Shown piece by piece: positions 37,401-40,764 of a stretch of DNA of 64,000 nucleotides (position 1 is the first letter of the stretch; each line of letters starts with the position of its first letter). Origin of the DNA: Corallium rubrum (taxonomy: Eukaryota > Cnidaria > Anthozoa > Scleralcyonacea > Coralliidae); NCBI GenBank assembly GCA_964035015.1, contig OZ035998.1:52884647-52948646 (forward strand). Reading direction: 5' to 3'. Made by a program: the position numbers and the translations under genes. The notes under the pieces are model-generated. The model did no database searches and had not been told where the DNA came from. It saw only the letters and a program-made list of their open reading frames with translations.

Positions 37401-40330
37401 TAGTGCTGGATGTGATGAAGGGGAAAAAAACACGCTAGCTGCAAGAAGTCTAAACAGTTTTGTCCAAGATTATTGAATACTCAGATGACGTTTATCAATT
37501 ATTGTTATTCAATCAAAATATTGAAATAGTTTTTTTCATTTTAAAGTCGGACATTGTTCTGGCTGCTATGGATGCTACCAAAAACAAGAAAACGGCCATT
37601 GAGCATGTGAAAACTGGTTATCCAACAAGTATGTATACTTTAAAATAATTGTTTGAAGTGTGGTGGGTACTATGGAGATGTGAAGGGCATCTTTCATTTC
37701 TTCTATCTTCTCTTGGATTTCTTTTTATCTATTTCCTTTCCTCACTTTCTTTCCATTTTATTTTCTTCCATTTTCTTCCCTTCCCTCTACTTTGCTTCAC
37801 GTCCCCTTTACCTCCTTCCTTATTTCTCCTTTCCTTCTTTTCCTTTTATTTTCTTTTTTACCTTTACTTTTCTTCTTTTTTCTTCCTTGCCTTTTCCTTC
37901 TTCTTCCCAGGCTGTCGTCTTTTTTCCCCACTTCTCTTATGTTTATCCTTTCTTCACAATTCTTAATTGCAATGGATCCACACATTGGGCTAACGTCTGG
38001 ATCCTCCTGCAAGGACCTTGATTTTTAATTTTTGTTAAATAGATCATAGGTACCTTGAATAAAATGATTGATTAACATTTTAAATCTCTAATACTTTTTT
38101 TTTTTTTAGTAAAGTTCTTTAGGTGAGTAATGTCGCAGTCGTTTTCTTGAGATATTTTCCTGAAAGTTGAAATACTGACGTCACTGATTTTTGTTTGTAA
38201 TTTTAGATATGGGAAAGAGATAATGGAATATGATGAGAGCAGAGAAAAAGATGATATCATAAAGTTTGTGAAACTGTAAGCAACGATGGCCGTCCTATTT
38301 TTTTAAAAATCTTTGTTATCAACGGATTTTAACGCGTTGTACGTTCTGTTTTCTATATTACAGAATGGACAAGGAACAAGATGGCAAGGTTACTGAAAGT
38401 GAAGAAGAATGGAAGTTTAATTTGGTAGAAGAACTTCATCAAGATACGTTTGAAACAACATTGCAGCAAGTTGAACATGCCTTGGTCATGTTTTATGCTC
38501 CATGTAAGTCTTGTATAAAATTACTACCGAGCAACACGCATTCCTCTCCACCAGGCTTGAACTGGCTATTGTGCTGGGCAGCCATTGTTCCACAATACTC
38601 AATCCTTGTTCTATGACACAATGGCTAGTCCAAGCCTGTTTTTTTGACAAAATGTTTTGGTCTTACAGTTACGTTTTGGTCTTACGACTTTCTCGCCTTT
38701 CAGTCTCGTTTTCTTGAGAGTACGGAGACAATGTTGACTATTTTTTAATGAAATCTTACGACTGAAATGAGAGCAGCAATAAAGTCAATGAGTCCTTTAA
38801 ATTTATAGTGGGGATTTTACGCATAAACGACTTCTCAATTATTGTTAAGGGAAGCGACGACATATTCATAAGTCATTTCCGAAAGAACAGGGTAATGCTT
38901 GGAAAAGCATTGTGGGCAATCTAATCTTATGCGAATCAAGGCTGTATTTAATTTCGTTGTCGTTCTTGTCCTCGTTTCAAAATCTAATCTAAAACTTGTA
39001 AACACGCTGGCAACACTACTTTCAGTCTTCTATGCTGAAATTCCAATCTAAAGCTCGCTATTATTAATGAACGTTATGAAGGACGGTTGGCGTGTGGTGT
39101 CATCCGTTTACCTCCCTCATCAACTGCTGTATTCTTGATTAGGGTGTAGTCACTGTAAAAATACCAAACCAAAGTTTGAAGAAGCGGCTGAAACGTTCAA
39201 AGATGAACCAAACAAATTACTCGCTGCTGTTGATTGTTCTGTGGAAACAGGTTAGTTTAAAACCTTGTTTGTTTTTGTTTGTTGTTTAACGTGTGAGAAA
39301 GGGAAGGATATCAGGAATGCAAGGAACCTCAAATCAGGTCATAATGTGCCTGATTGCAGGTCAGGATGCAAGGGCCTGACAGGCTGTAGGGGTAACTAAA
39401 AATGCACTGTTATAGTTCTGGCTAGAATGGCAAAATTTGCGTGTTTGGCAGGAATCGGAAGTTTTCTTCAGATTAATCTCTGAAATGAGATTTAATACGG
39501 CAGTTTATACGAGAGCTGGTGAGACGCAGCTTACACAAGACACGTCTTAGAAAAGACGCAAAACACTCGTATAAAAAACACAAATATATACTTATGTCGA
39601 CATCTTGCACAAGCCATGCATTTTTGAAAAGCACCGTATAAATGGATCAGATCGCATGTCATCTAAGGTACGTCTTATCGGCTCTTGCATAAAAGCCCCT
39701 ATCTGTATGAACTGTTGTTTTTTATTCAATAAAAAAGATTTGGAAAATGTCAAAATTTACATCCAAAAAATATTTTCTTTCAATTTTAGTATTGTTTAAA
39801 CAATAGTAAAATTGAAAGCCAATACACCACTTTCATAATAGTGATTAATTTGAATATTCTTCTTTGTGCATCTTAATCAGCCTTTCTGGCCTCGTTTGCG
39901 TGTGTGCAGTACAAAAGGATCTTTGCTTCATAACGAGGCTAGAAAGGCTCATTTAGATACACATAAAAGAATATTTAAAGTATTGGCCTTTATGAAAGTG
40001 GTCTATAACAGTAAGAAATACAACACTTGACTAAGTTCCTGTTCCTGATTTTTTTCTAGTTGTAGCCGGAACTTAAAAAAATGGTCCCGGTGCCTTTTTC
40101 GAAATAATGGAATGAGAGCGTGAAGAAATAATTTAAAATTTGTTTTGTTTCTTTTAGATATGTGTACGAGAGAAAAAGTCAGTGGTTATCCAACTATTAA
40201 GTATTATCAATTCGGAACTTATTCAGTTGATTATGAAAAATCCAGAACTACTGAAGATTTTGTTTCATTTCTTGATAATCCACCAGTTCTAAGAACTGGT
40301 TCTTCTTCTGCAGAAAAACAAGAACTCTGA
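2036..40330 (+). CDS. PDIA5: PDIA5-like protein disulfide isomerase with seven thioredoxin domains (3' part of the gene)
   Basis: Thiol-disulfide oxidoreductase of the ER lumen, predicted to form or isomerise disulfides in secretory proteins. Thirty exons joined by GT-AG introns give 855 codons and a stop with no frame break. Seven domains follow each other, each with V-M-F-Y-(A/S)-P before a CxxC site: WCGFC, WCGHC (x4), GCGYC, WCSHC. The end KQEL is a KDEL-type retrieval signal. Vertebrate PDIA5 has three thioredoxin domains after a non-catalytic N-terminal domain. Here domain 1 matches its first (LAGMN segment), domain 7 its last, and domains 2-6 its middle one. The usual buried acidic residue before FYAPWC is Met, as in PDIA5. 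Exons for the N-terminal domain and signal peptide lie left of the window. Exon coordinates are given domain by domain below. Family assignment is firm; orthology to PDIA5 rather than a close paralogue is inferred. Confidence 0.92.
2268..2545 (+). repeat. Degenerate copy of the CCATAGTC-type MITE
   Basis: It lies in the domain-1 intron. Inner blocks such as CACAAATCTTTTGTTTT and ATACAATGT match the better-preserved copies at 11483-13946 and 18829-19012. Terminal repeats are badly eroded, so the ends are approximate. Confidence 0.5.
2764..3186 (+). repeat. TIR element, copy A (about 420 bp)
   Basis: It begins TATAGCTAGAGTTTC and ends GAAACTCTAGCTGTATA, an inverted terminal pair. A second copy in the opposite orientation lies at 53750-54113 with the same internal order (tracts around CTTCAAAGCATGTGTGAAG). 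It is a non-autonomous DNA transposon; no coding capacity seen. Confidence 0.85.
3189..3335. repeat. Near-perfect foldback element
   Basis: The arms ACTTAATGTCTGATCCCTCG and its inverted copy at 3310-3334 flank a GC-richer centre. The arms span most of the element, so single strands would form one long hairpin. Confidence 0.85.
4425..5230. repeat. Inverted-arm element enclosing a 22-bp minisatellite
   Basis: The left arm (about 4425-4505) and right arm (5148-5228) are inverted copies sharing CAATGCAAACAAC and the GC-rich block GGCGCGCGGCGCGGTCA. Inside, 4525-4575 and 4760-4790 form a second inverted pair (AAGTCAAGGTTATTTTTAA). The tandem array at 4786-5150 consists of about 16 units of 22 bp, TGTGAACTCATACCTGACC plus CCG or TGA. 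The two unit types are interspersed in a non-regular order. Confidence 0.8.
5815..5945. repeat. Short tandem repeat (GAGATTGCCCACTCCACCC type)
   Basis: About four partial copies of a roughly 40-bp unit containing CACCCGAGATTGCC lie between exon 5537-5605 and exon 7583-7725. The rest of this intron up to 6700 shows nothing I recognise apart from a small hairpin at 6250-6290. Confidence 0.7.
6705..7505. repeat. Foldback element interrupted by a GTTTCGAGC-family repeat
   Basis: The outer arms at 6705-6752 and 7283-7312 plus 7494-7515 are inverted (CACTGATCTCTATACAACTG; GGATGAGCAATCCAGTTACA). The interruption at about 7310-7493 belongs to the family with CTAACGTTTCGAGCG and is itself an inverted repeat (TACTGCCGAAACAGAGAACG). 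TAGAGATC occurs on both sides of it (7302-7309 and 7494-7501), consistent with an 8-bp target duplication. Confidence 0.7.
7583..11022 (+). CDS. PDIA5: PDIA5-like gene, thioredoxin domain 2 (WCGHC)
   Basis: Exons 7583-7725, 8586-8653, 9452-9533, 10863-10875 (13 nt) and 10957-11022. An acidic linker ([20 protein letters not shown]) leads to VLVMFYAP. The split Trp codon opens [12 protein letters not shown]. The third exon reads [20 protein letters not shown] and reaches the cis-proline YPT. A 13-nt microexon then supplies VKYF and part of a Lys codon, and the last exon ends FMK in phase 2. The conserved Arg after the cis-proline strand is present (NVRKADQ). This five-exon cassette, phase 2 at both ends, is the template seen again in domains 4, 5 and 6. 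Confidence 0.92.
7769..8096. repeat. Foldback element with GGCGTTCAGACTGAGTG ends
   Basis: The left arm (GGCGTTCAGACTGAGTGTC at 7773) is inverted at 8060-8093. Both arms carry the GTGCCCGTGCCCAGTG-type inner block, again inverted at 8010-8070. No coding sequence is seen. Confidence 0.8.
8215..8405. repeat. Imperfect GCTGGTGCT-rich simple repeat
   Basis: A run of imperfect GCTGGTGCT/GTGCTGCT motifs is open in two frames (Leu/Val/Met-rich or Ala/Gly-rich). The frames have no splice context matching the gene, so this is read as low-complexity intron DNA. Confidence 0.6.
9010..9105. repeat. Small inverted repeat
   Basis: AACTGTAACAAGTTTTCGGA at about 9009 is matched inverted by CCGAAAGCTTGTTACAGT near 9081-9098. 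It is probably a short MITE remnant. Nothing else was recognised between exons 8586-8653 and 9452-9533 apart from a poly-C run near 8890. Confidence 0.6.
9655..9745. repeat. Left fragment of the TGACGTG minisatellite
   Basis: Degenerate units of the type GTGACATGTGTGA and TTTGACGTGA match the longer array at 10043-10395. The 5S-derived SINE lies between the two, suggesting the SINE sits inside or beside an older array. Confidence 0.65.
9822..10045 (-). mobile_element. 5S-rRNA-derived SINE, copy 1
   Basis: On the minus strand the stretch around 9950-10000 reads like the 3' half of eukaryotic 5S rRNA (GTACTTGGATGGGTGACCG, then CTGGGAATA), which contains the box C part of the internal pol III promoter. 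The flanks (GGCGCTGCCTCTCACC on one side, GTTTTCCTCCCTCCG on the other) match copy 2 at 22940-23312. It is a SINE, not a functional 5S gene, because the 5' half differs from 5S. Confidence 0.8.
10043..10395. repeat. TGACGTG/TGTTTGACGTGATATG minisatellite
   Basis: About 350 bp of roughly 18-21 bp units contain TGACGTGTTTGACGTGRTA, with GTGACGTGACATGTGTGGC variants at the left. Every unit carries TGACGTG, a half match to the CREB/ATF site, so the array is a dense field of CRE-like motifs. Open frames on the minus strand (Thr-Ser-His-rich) are repeat artefacts. Confidence 0.85.
11648..13831 (-). mobile_element. Penelope-like retroelement with inverted terminal repeats
   Basis: Flanked by TTGTTTAATTATA at 11635-11647 and 13832-13844, a 13-bp target duplication. 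Terminal repeats of roughly 370 bp lie in INVERTED orientation (11660-12035 against 13466-13825), both containing CTTTGCCGAAACATGTATAC and CTGTAATTAGCATCTCTATA. Such pLTR arrangements are known for Penelope-like elements. The coding region is described separately. The right repeat abuts the middle of the reverse transcriptase, so the N-terminal part of the protein is missing. Confidence 0.88.
11987..13470 (-). pseudogene. Penelope-like reverse transcriptase with GIY-YIG endonuclease, 5'-truncated and frameshifted
   Basis: Reading the minus strand from about 13470, the protein shows [30 protein letters not shown] and [11 protein letters not shown] (first catalytic Asp), then GVAMG. Near 13005 one extra base shifts the frame; the continuing frame (12973-11987) has [14 protein letters not shown] sequence, then YVDD (catalytic pair). 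A C-terminal GIY-YIG nuclease domain follows, with [19 protein letters not shown] and a basic-His stretch (RMKEH). This fusion of RT and GIY-YIG defines canonical Penelope-like elements. The N-terminal part of the RT is absent and the frameshift makes this copy inactive. It ends inside the left terminal repeat. Confidence 0.9.
14283..14462. repeat. GTTTCGAGC-family foldback repeat, copy 2
   Basis: GTGCTGCGTAGGCAGTGTTG at 14285 and the inner CTAACGTTTCGAGCGAAGGC followed by CCTTCGTCAGAGAG match the copies at 7310, 25268 and 33745. It lies just upstream of exon 14576-14715. Confidence 0.8.
14576..19320 (+). CDS. PDIA5: PDIA5-like gene, thioredoxin domain 3 (WCGHC), with altered exon layout
   Basis: Exons 14576-14715, 16437-16507, 16732-16796 and the first part of 19227-19459. 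A Pro-rich linker ([20 protein letters not shown]) leads to VLVMFYAP, then [12 protein letters not shown]. The third exon has [20 protein letters not shown] and ends in the Gly codon before YPT, in phase 2. The other middle domains break after YPT in phase 1. [13 protein letters not shown] and the domain end FINYM continue without interruption into the linker of domain 4. Three introns found in the sister cassettes (either side of the microexon, and between domains) are therefore missing here and one is displaced. The donor after 16796 (GTTTGT) is not a strong consensus, but the reading frame requires it. Confidence 0.88.
15404..15972. repeat. Foldback element with homopolymer G/C runs
   Basis: Termini AACCCTATCCAGACTGG and CCAGTTTGGATAGGGTT are inverted. 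Next to each is a G or C run of about 18 and then an inverted inner block (AAGTGCCCGCG / CGCGGGCACT, TATCTCCTAAACC / GGTTCAGGAGATA). This is a MITE; the homopolymer lengths may be unreliable in an assembly. Confidence 0.85.
15982..16285. repeat. MITE with TACCGTAAAC ends
   Basis: Inverted termini TACCGTAAACTTCCGAATAT at 15989 and ATATTCAGAGGTTTACGGTA ending at 16279. The body repeats ATATAAGCCC(C) and TGTATAAGCCCACC several times in both orientations. Confidence 0.85.
16566..16660 (-). repeat. Fragment of the 5S-derived SINE (copy 3)
   Basis: The + strand has CAACTCTACTCACATGAGTC and ATCCATGTACTAACC, matching the central part of copies 1 and 2 but truncated and diverged. Confidence 0.6.
16870..17110 (+). 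repeat. Diverged CCATAGTC-type MITE
   Basis: The block starting ATAGTCCTTGGATTTTATTT, with GTCTGGAAGCGCGGCGAACA, matches the family at 11483 and 18829. The right terminus is not recognisable. The following stretch to 17960 holds no gene that I can support. Confidence 0.65.
17970..18034. repeat. (AT)n microsatellite
   Basis: About 32 AT units. A second (AT)n run of about 20 units abuts the end of the MITE at 19012-19053. Confidence 0.97.
18180..18420. repeat. Short dispersed repeat (CTGTCTAACGCCAGACG type)
   Basis: The segment with GCGCATTGTTGTTGTGG and CTGTCTAACGCCAGACGCTT recurs at 53265-53345 and, inverted, at 62540-62640. The end (GTCAAGTTAAATCGTCTGGC, GTTAGCCGAAGTAAAA) is an inverted partner of the inner part, so this is another foldback family. 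Confidence 0.65.
18446..18797. repeat. Foldback element with GGATT-rich interior
   Basis: Left CAGAAGGAGGGTGAA and right TTCACCCCTCCCTCC are inverted, followed by inverted GCGGATT and CGATCG motifs. Many GGATT/GGATC repeats fill the interior. Confidence 0.65.
18829..19012 (+). repeat. CCATAGTC-type MITE, nearly complete copy
   Basis: It starts CCATAGTCCTTAGAATTATA and ends CATTTCGGGGGACTATA. The inner TTGTTTGGAAACGCGGC and GGCCGCGTTTCCAGCAA are inverted. About 185 bp. Confidence 0.85.
19227..29233 (+). CDS. PDIA5: PDIA5-like gene, thioredoxin domain 4 (WCGHC)
   Basis: Exons 19227-19459 (fused exon; domain 4 begins near 19320), 19985-20052, 21417-21498, 28097-28109 (13 nt) and 29165-29233. 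The fused exon carries the end of domain 3, a Pro-rich linker ([20 protein letters not shown]) and [27 protein letters not shown] follows. The third exon is [20 protein letters not shown], so the Asp of the usual AAVD is Asn-Gly here. The cis-proline segment is FPS and the microexon gives VKYF. The last exon has [15 protein letters not shown] with the conserved Arg. The intron between 21498 and 28097 is 6.6 kb and holds the swollen Tc1 element. No defect was seen in the cysteines. Confidence 0.9.
19660..19965 (+). repeat. MITE with AATACACAGGTGATTATAGA start, copy 1
   Basis: The same element recurs at 35975-36265. It contains GATTGGTCGAGCTACTTCGG, a short ATGGCCGCCAGCCAA open frame, and ends with inverted (TTATTCGCC/GGCGAATAA) blocks. 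It lies between exons 19227-19459 and 19985-20052. Confidence 0.8.
20225..20715. repeat. Foldback element with inverted GCCTGAGTCAACAGGC arms
   Basis: The left arm (TGCTAAGCTTTCGGCCTGTT, ACTCAGGCCTTCATCAGAGC, then GGTGAGGTTGTTGACC, CGATCGTTGGTTGGAAAGAC) is inverted at 20540-20690. Between the arms lies a short open frame (20464-20640) with no recognisable family. The arms resemble terminal repeats of other retroelement-derived repeats, but that is a weak inference. Confidence 0.75.
20716..21416. other. Intron stretch without recognised features
   Basis: AT-rich DNA between a foldback element and exon 21417-21498. It contains some GTTAGGGTT-like runs near 20890-20940 but no gene, RNA or clear repeat that I can support. 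Confidence 0.5.
21570..21848. repeat. (GGTT)n microsatellite with AGTT variants
   Basis: Two blocks of GGTT units (21570-21675 and 21700-21845) are separated by a short unique stretch (ACTGTGCCAATGGAAATAAC). The second block is the purer one. Confidence 0.95.
22080..22205. repeat. Small foldback element inside the Tc1 element
   Basis: AGATAAATCCCGAGAACGAG and CGTTCGAGGGATTTATCT are inverted, as are GATGTATGCTATATAAAG and CTTTATATCGCATACATC. Confidence 0.8.
22335..22443. repeat. (AAT)n microsatellite
   Basis: About 33 AAT/ATA units, directly followed by a foldback repeat. Confidence 0.97.
22444..22945. repeat. Foldback repeats with GGTGAATAGTGC blocks
   Basis: AATTATTCACCGAAG, GTGCTGGATATTCACCGAGC and their inverted partners occur at 22490-22555. 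A diverged partner (GCAGGTGAATAGTGCAGGAT) lies at 22863-22945. The ends are related to the family at 19660 and 35975 (ATTCACCG / GGCGAATAAT). Confidence 0.65.
22940..23312 (-). mobile_element. 5S-rRNA-derived SINE, full-length copy 2
   Basis: On the minus strand it begins near 23312 with GAGCACGGTTGGCGTGTGCT. The 5S-like block follows (GTACTTGGATGGGTGACCC, TCTGGGAATAACCGGGCCC), then GGTTTTCCTCCCTCCGC, and a tail with CATTTGACAACCATAAAGT. It ends in (ATT)n at 22940-22970. A head with a 5S-type internal pol III promoter and a simple-repeat tail is the layout of SINE3-type elements. The tail probably borrows the 3' end of a LINE. Confidence 0.85.
23398..24575. repeat. Nested foldback elements rich in AATTAAATTCGTC
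   Basis: Outer arms CAACCACGCATAAATCAAGT at 23399 and ACTTGATTTATGCGTGGTTG at 24553 are inverted. Inside are two neighbouring elements: 23607-24020 (ends GGTTCATACGTCGCATTTAA / TTAAATGCGACGTATGAACC) and about 24020-24400 (AAACGTGGCACAATAGACGA / TCGTCGATTGTGCGACGTTT). Both are packed with AATTCGTC/GACGAATT motifs in both orientations. Confidence 0.8.
24583..25236. repeat. Foldback element with poly-G interior
   Basis: CTTATTAACCGAGAGCGCGG, then GAATATCAGACCGAGGTC, is inverted at 25180-25236 (GACCGAGGTCTGATATT; CGAGGTTAATAAGAG). The interior has G runs and CCCCACCCC tracts. Confidence 0.75.
25268..25470. repeat. GTTTCGAGC-family palindrome, copy 3
   Basis: A nearly perfect palindrome. ATCGAAATATAGTATAGTAGG, TACTGCCGAAACAGAGAACG and GGTCTAACGTTTCGAGTGAA on the left are matched by inverted copies to 25443, followed by AACACTGCCTACGCAGCAC. 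Confidence 0.85.
25580..25855. repeat. Foldback element with CACAGGCGGCCCATTCAAGC ends
   Basis: The termini at 25586 and 25829-25850 are inverted. The inner arms (CATATCGAGCAGAAAGCAGT, TTTGCTCGCTTTGC) are also inverted. Confidence 0.8.
25856..26461. other. Repeat debris inside the Tc1 element
   Basis: Contains TCGCGTAATCGACCGGTCGAT-like palindromic bits near 25970-25995 (ATCGACCGGTCGAT). There is also a probable foldback at 26070-26335 with TAAGGGTTAATTCATGG opposite TTAACTCTTATTTAGC. No gene seen. Confidence 0.45.
26462..27119 (+). pseudogene. Degenerate Tc1/mariner-superfamily transposase
   Basis: The first frame has [20 protein letters not shown] followed by [13 protein letters not shown], typical of the middle of Tc1 transposases. 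[20 protein letters not shown] follows, then [12 protein letters not shown] in another frame. The 3' part reads [20 protein letters not shown] and W-A-G-F-P near the end. Several stops and frameshifts (around 26590-26660, 26770 and 26900) kill it. The N-terminal DNA-binding part is not seen. The remaining 3' end was cut by the Mutator-like MITE at 27123. Confidence 0.88.
27123..27422. mobile_element. Mutator-like MITE with 9-bp target duplication
   Basis: Termini TACCCTGCGAGTCAGAGCCC and GGGCTCTGACTCGCAGGGTA are perfectly inverted over 20 bp. GCAGCTGTA is duplicated at 27114-27122 and 27423-27431. Nine-base target duplications are typical of the Mutator superfamily. Inner inverted blocks (GGGAAAGTGGGCTCTGCCAA) make the 300-bp element a foldback. 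Confidence 0.88.
27563..28096. other. Intron stretch without recognised features
   Basis: DNA between the Tc1 right end and the 28097 microexon. I see no gene, RNA or clear repeat; a pyrimidine-rich stretch precedes the microexon acceptor. Confidence 0.5.
28184..28300. repeat. (CTAC)n microsatellite
   Basis: About 28 CTAC units with two CAGC variants at the right end, within the intron after the 28097 microexon. Confidence 0.97.
28607..29040. repeat. About 125-bp tandem repeat, 3.5 copies
   Basis: Units start near 28607, 28732, 28855 and 28980. Each contains ATTCTATTTTTRGACAT, TGACGTCATTTC (TGACGCCATTTC in one), ATGAAGGAAGCACTTTTTCT and ATTAACCAAAAATGCTC. It is AT-rich and satellite-like, and most units carry a full CRE palindrome TGACGTCA. 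Confidence 0.9.
29557..35015 (+). CDS. PDIA5: PDIA5-like gene, thioredoxin domain 5 (WCGHC)
   Basis: Exons 29557-29711, 33132-33202, 34616-34697, 34783-34795 (13 nt) and 34947-35015. A linker ([20 protein letters not shown]) is followed by VLVMFYAP. The split Trp opens [16 protein letters not shown]. The third exon reads [20 protein letters not shown] with a cis-proline segment YPS. The microexon gives LKYF (Leu formed across the junction). The last exon has [17 protein letters not shown]. The cassette layout and phases equal those of domain 2. The 3.4-kb intron before the WCGHC exon holds a LINE fragment and the 13-bp array, which ends only 25 bp before the exon. Confidence 0.92.
30393..30671. 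repeat. 20-bp tandem repeat
   Basis: About 14 copies of ACTTGAAGAACCTAAGATTT with rare single-base variants (GAATCTAAG, AACATTT). It ends exactly where the LINE-derived reading frame begins. Confidence 0.97.
30672..31525 (+). pseudogene. 3' end of a CR1/L2-like LINE (reverse transcriptase C-terminus)
   Basis: The frame shows [46 protein letters not shown] and [14 protein letters not shown]. After one in-frame TAG at 30988 it continues through [33 protein letters not shown] and [14 protein letters not shown] to a stop at 31314. This is the thumb and C-terminal region of CR1/L2-type non-LTR retrotransposons. The 3' end AATAAAGTTTTACTTACTTAC is a short simple-repeat tail. It is a 5'-truncated, inactive copy. 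Confidence 0.88.
31745..33106. repeat. 13-bp minisatellite, about 105 units
   Basis: Unit TTGCACGGTACTG, with variants TTGGCCGGTACTG, TTACACGGTACTG and GGTATTATTGCA. Because 13 is not a multiple of three and the unit has no stop, all three + frames stay open for over 1 kb and give spurious proteins of 13-residue repeats. Two and a half units in the opposite orientation occur just upstream (31640-31672) inside tRNA-like SINE sequence. The array ends 25 bp before exon 33132-33202. Confidence 0.97.
33263..33860. repeat. Duplicated 90-bp segment and GTTTCGAGC-family copy 4
   Basis: 33263-33360 (CTTACATAATGTTTTAGAAA, AGAGTGAGTTTGAGACAATG) is repeated at 33622-33710. A (TGACAA)n run follows the first copy. 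At 33745-33855 lies TCTAACGTTTCGAGTGAAGG with CCTTCGTCAGAGAGAAACG, the family also found at 7310, 14283 and 25268. Confidence 0.75.
33985..34315. repeat. Compound (GGTTT)n-(GGTCT)n-(GTTT)n microsatellite
   Basis: GGTTT units (33990-34018) change to about 20 GGTCT units (34018-34117), then GTTCT, then about 45 GTTT units to 34314. The repeat length itself changes from five to four bases through intermediates. Open frames here are artefacts. Confidence 0.97.
35016..35750. other. Intron between domain-5 and domain-6 cassettes
   Basis: No gene or clear repeat recognised. It contains TGACGTCAT close to the acceptor at 35749-35750. Confidence 0.5.
35751..38275 (+). CDS. PDIA5: PDIA5-like gene, thioredoxin domain 6 (GCGYC)
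   Basis: Exons 35751-35872, 36744-36811, 37547-37628, 38110-38122 (13 nt) and 38207-38275. The linker is short ([14 protein letters not shown]). VLVMFYSP precedes the active site. The first exon ends CCAG instead of CC(A/T)T and the next begins GA instead of GG, so the split codon encodes Gly. The motif is GCGYC, lacking the Trp that all other domains have. Both cysteines are kept. The third exon reads [20 protein letters not shown] with cis-proline YPT. The microexon gives IKFF. The final exon has [15 protein letters not shown] with the conserved Arg. It is the most diverged middle domain at the active site. Confidence 0.9.
35975..36265 (+). repeat. MITE with AATACACAGGTGATTATAGA start, copy 2
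   Basis: Same element as at 19660-19965, in the same orientation. ATGGCCGCCAGCCAATTTGG opens a frame of about 33 codons ([20 protein letters not shown] and following) that is partly conserved between the copies. Confidence 0.8.
36985..37200. mobile_element. tRNA-derived SINE pair, inverted
   Basis: The + strand copy contains the tRNA-like cloverleaf at 37077-37148, then CTCAGAGTTTTTCTATGAG and CAGCAAAAACATACGAAAA. A partial inverted copy at 36955-37035 has GAGCTCCAGGACTCGCACCC and matching flank CATACGAAAACACTTTACC on the minus strand. Matching flanks beyond the tRNA part argue for a SINE. Confidence 0.7.
37077..37148 (+). tRNA. tRNA-like sequence, anticodon GGC (Ala-type); probably SINE head
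   Basis: The 72 nt fold as a cloverleaf: acceptor GTTCCAG/CTGGAGC (7 bp, one G-T), D stem GCTC/GAGC, anticodon stem TCCGG/TCGGA with loop CTGGCAT, T stem GTGGG/CCCGT (two wobbles) with loop TTCGAGT. A and B boxes (TGGCTCAATGGTGAG, GGTTCGAGTCC) are good. A GGC anticodon is rarely used for Ala in animals, and a partial inverted copy lies next to it, so a functional tRNA gene is unlikely. Confidence 0.5.
37640..37920 (+). repeat. Pyrimidine-rich tract
   Basis: About 240 bp of almost pure C/T on the + strand with irregular TTCC and TTTC runs. It lies in the intron before the 38110 microexon and may act as an extended polypyrimidine region, although it ends about 190 bp before the acceptor. Spurious open frames are Phe/Leu/Ser-rich. 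Confidence 0.8.
38364..40330 (+). CDS. PDIA5: PDIA5-like gene, thioredoxin domain 7 (WCSHC) and C-terminal KQEL
   Basis: Exons 38364-38503, 39143-39250 and 40158-40330. The linker ([20 protein letters not shown]) leads to ALVMFYAP and [19 protein letters not shown]. The second exon runs on into [13 protein letters not shown], and the last carries [30 protein letters not shown] (conserved Arg) and the tail ending EKQEL before TGA. The intron positions (after the AAVDC helix start, none at the microexon site) and the CxHC site match the last domain of vertebrate PDIA5 rather than the middle cassettes. KQEL is a variant of the KDEL retrieval signal and indicates an ER-lumen protein. Confidence 0.95.
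39817..40010. repeat. Foldback MITE in the last intron
   Basis: Left GCCAATACACCACTTTCATA and right TATGAAAGTGGTCTATAAC are inverted, as are GAATATTCTTCTTTGTG and CACATAAAAGAATATT and the inner CCTTTCTGGCCTCG/CGAGGCTAGAAAGG. Confidence 0.8.
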
Positions 40331-40453
40331 GCAATAGTTATTTTTATAGTTCATTGTTCTTGCTTCCCATGCACGGTGCTTGCTTGCTTTGCTTGCGCTG
40401 TTTGGGCAGAAATTTTAAGTATTTAGATATATCAAATACAACGCACATTCCAC

Positions 40454-40459
40454 ATTAAA
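40454..40459 (+). terminator. Candidate poly(A) signal ATTAAA for the PDIA5-like gene
   Basis: ATTAAA lies about 125 bp after the stop codon. It is the common variant of AATAAA, and no AATAAA is seen closer to the stop. Positional inference only. Confidence 0.4.
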
Positions 40460-40764
40460 TATTGCTATTTGTTTACCTTGCTTGCATAAACTAGTTGGTA
40501 TTTTCTACTGCTGCATGATCATAGTAAATGATGCATATGCTACCTTGGATATGAGTTTCTAACCTACTGGAGCTTGTTGTACGAAACCTGGATAGCTTAT
40601 CGGGTGGATAAGGACGCTTTCCAGTTTACAAGATCAGACCGGTCTGTTCGGCCAGATTAATGGATTTGCTTTGGATTAGGATCAAATTTTCCAGTCTGAC
40701 AGTTCCAGTCTTCAAGCCTATCTTGTTCCATTTCACCAGACTGAGTAGTCCAACTGTGTAAATG

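Noticed and set aside
37649..38028. Phe/Leu/Ser-rich frames of 80-120 codons
   Set aside because: Arise from a pyrimidine-rich intron tract next to the microexon.
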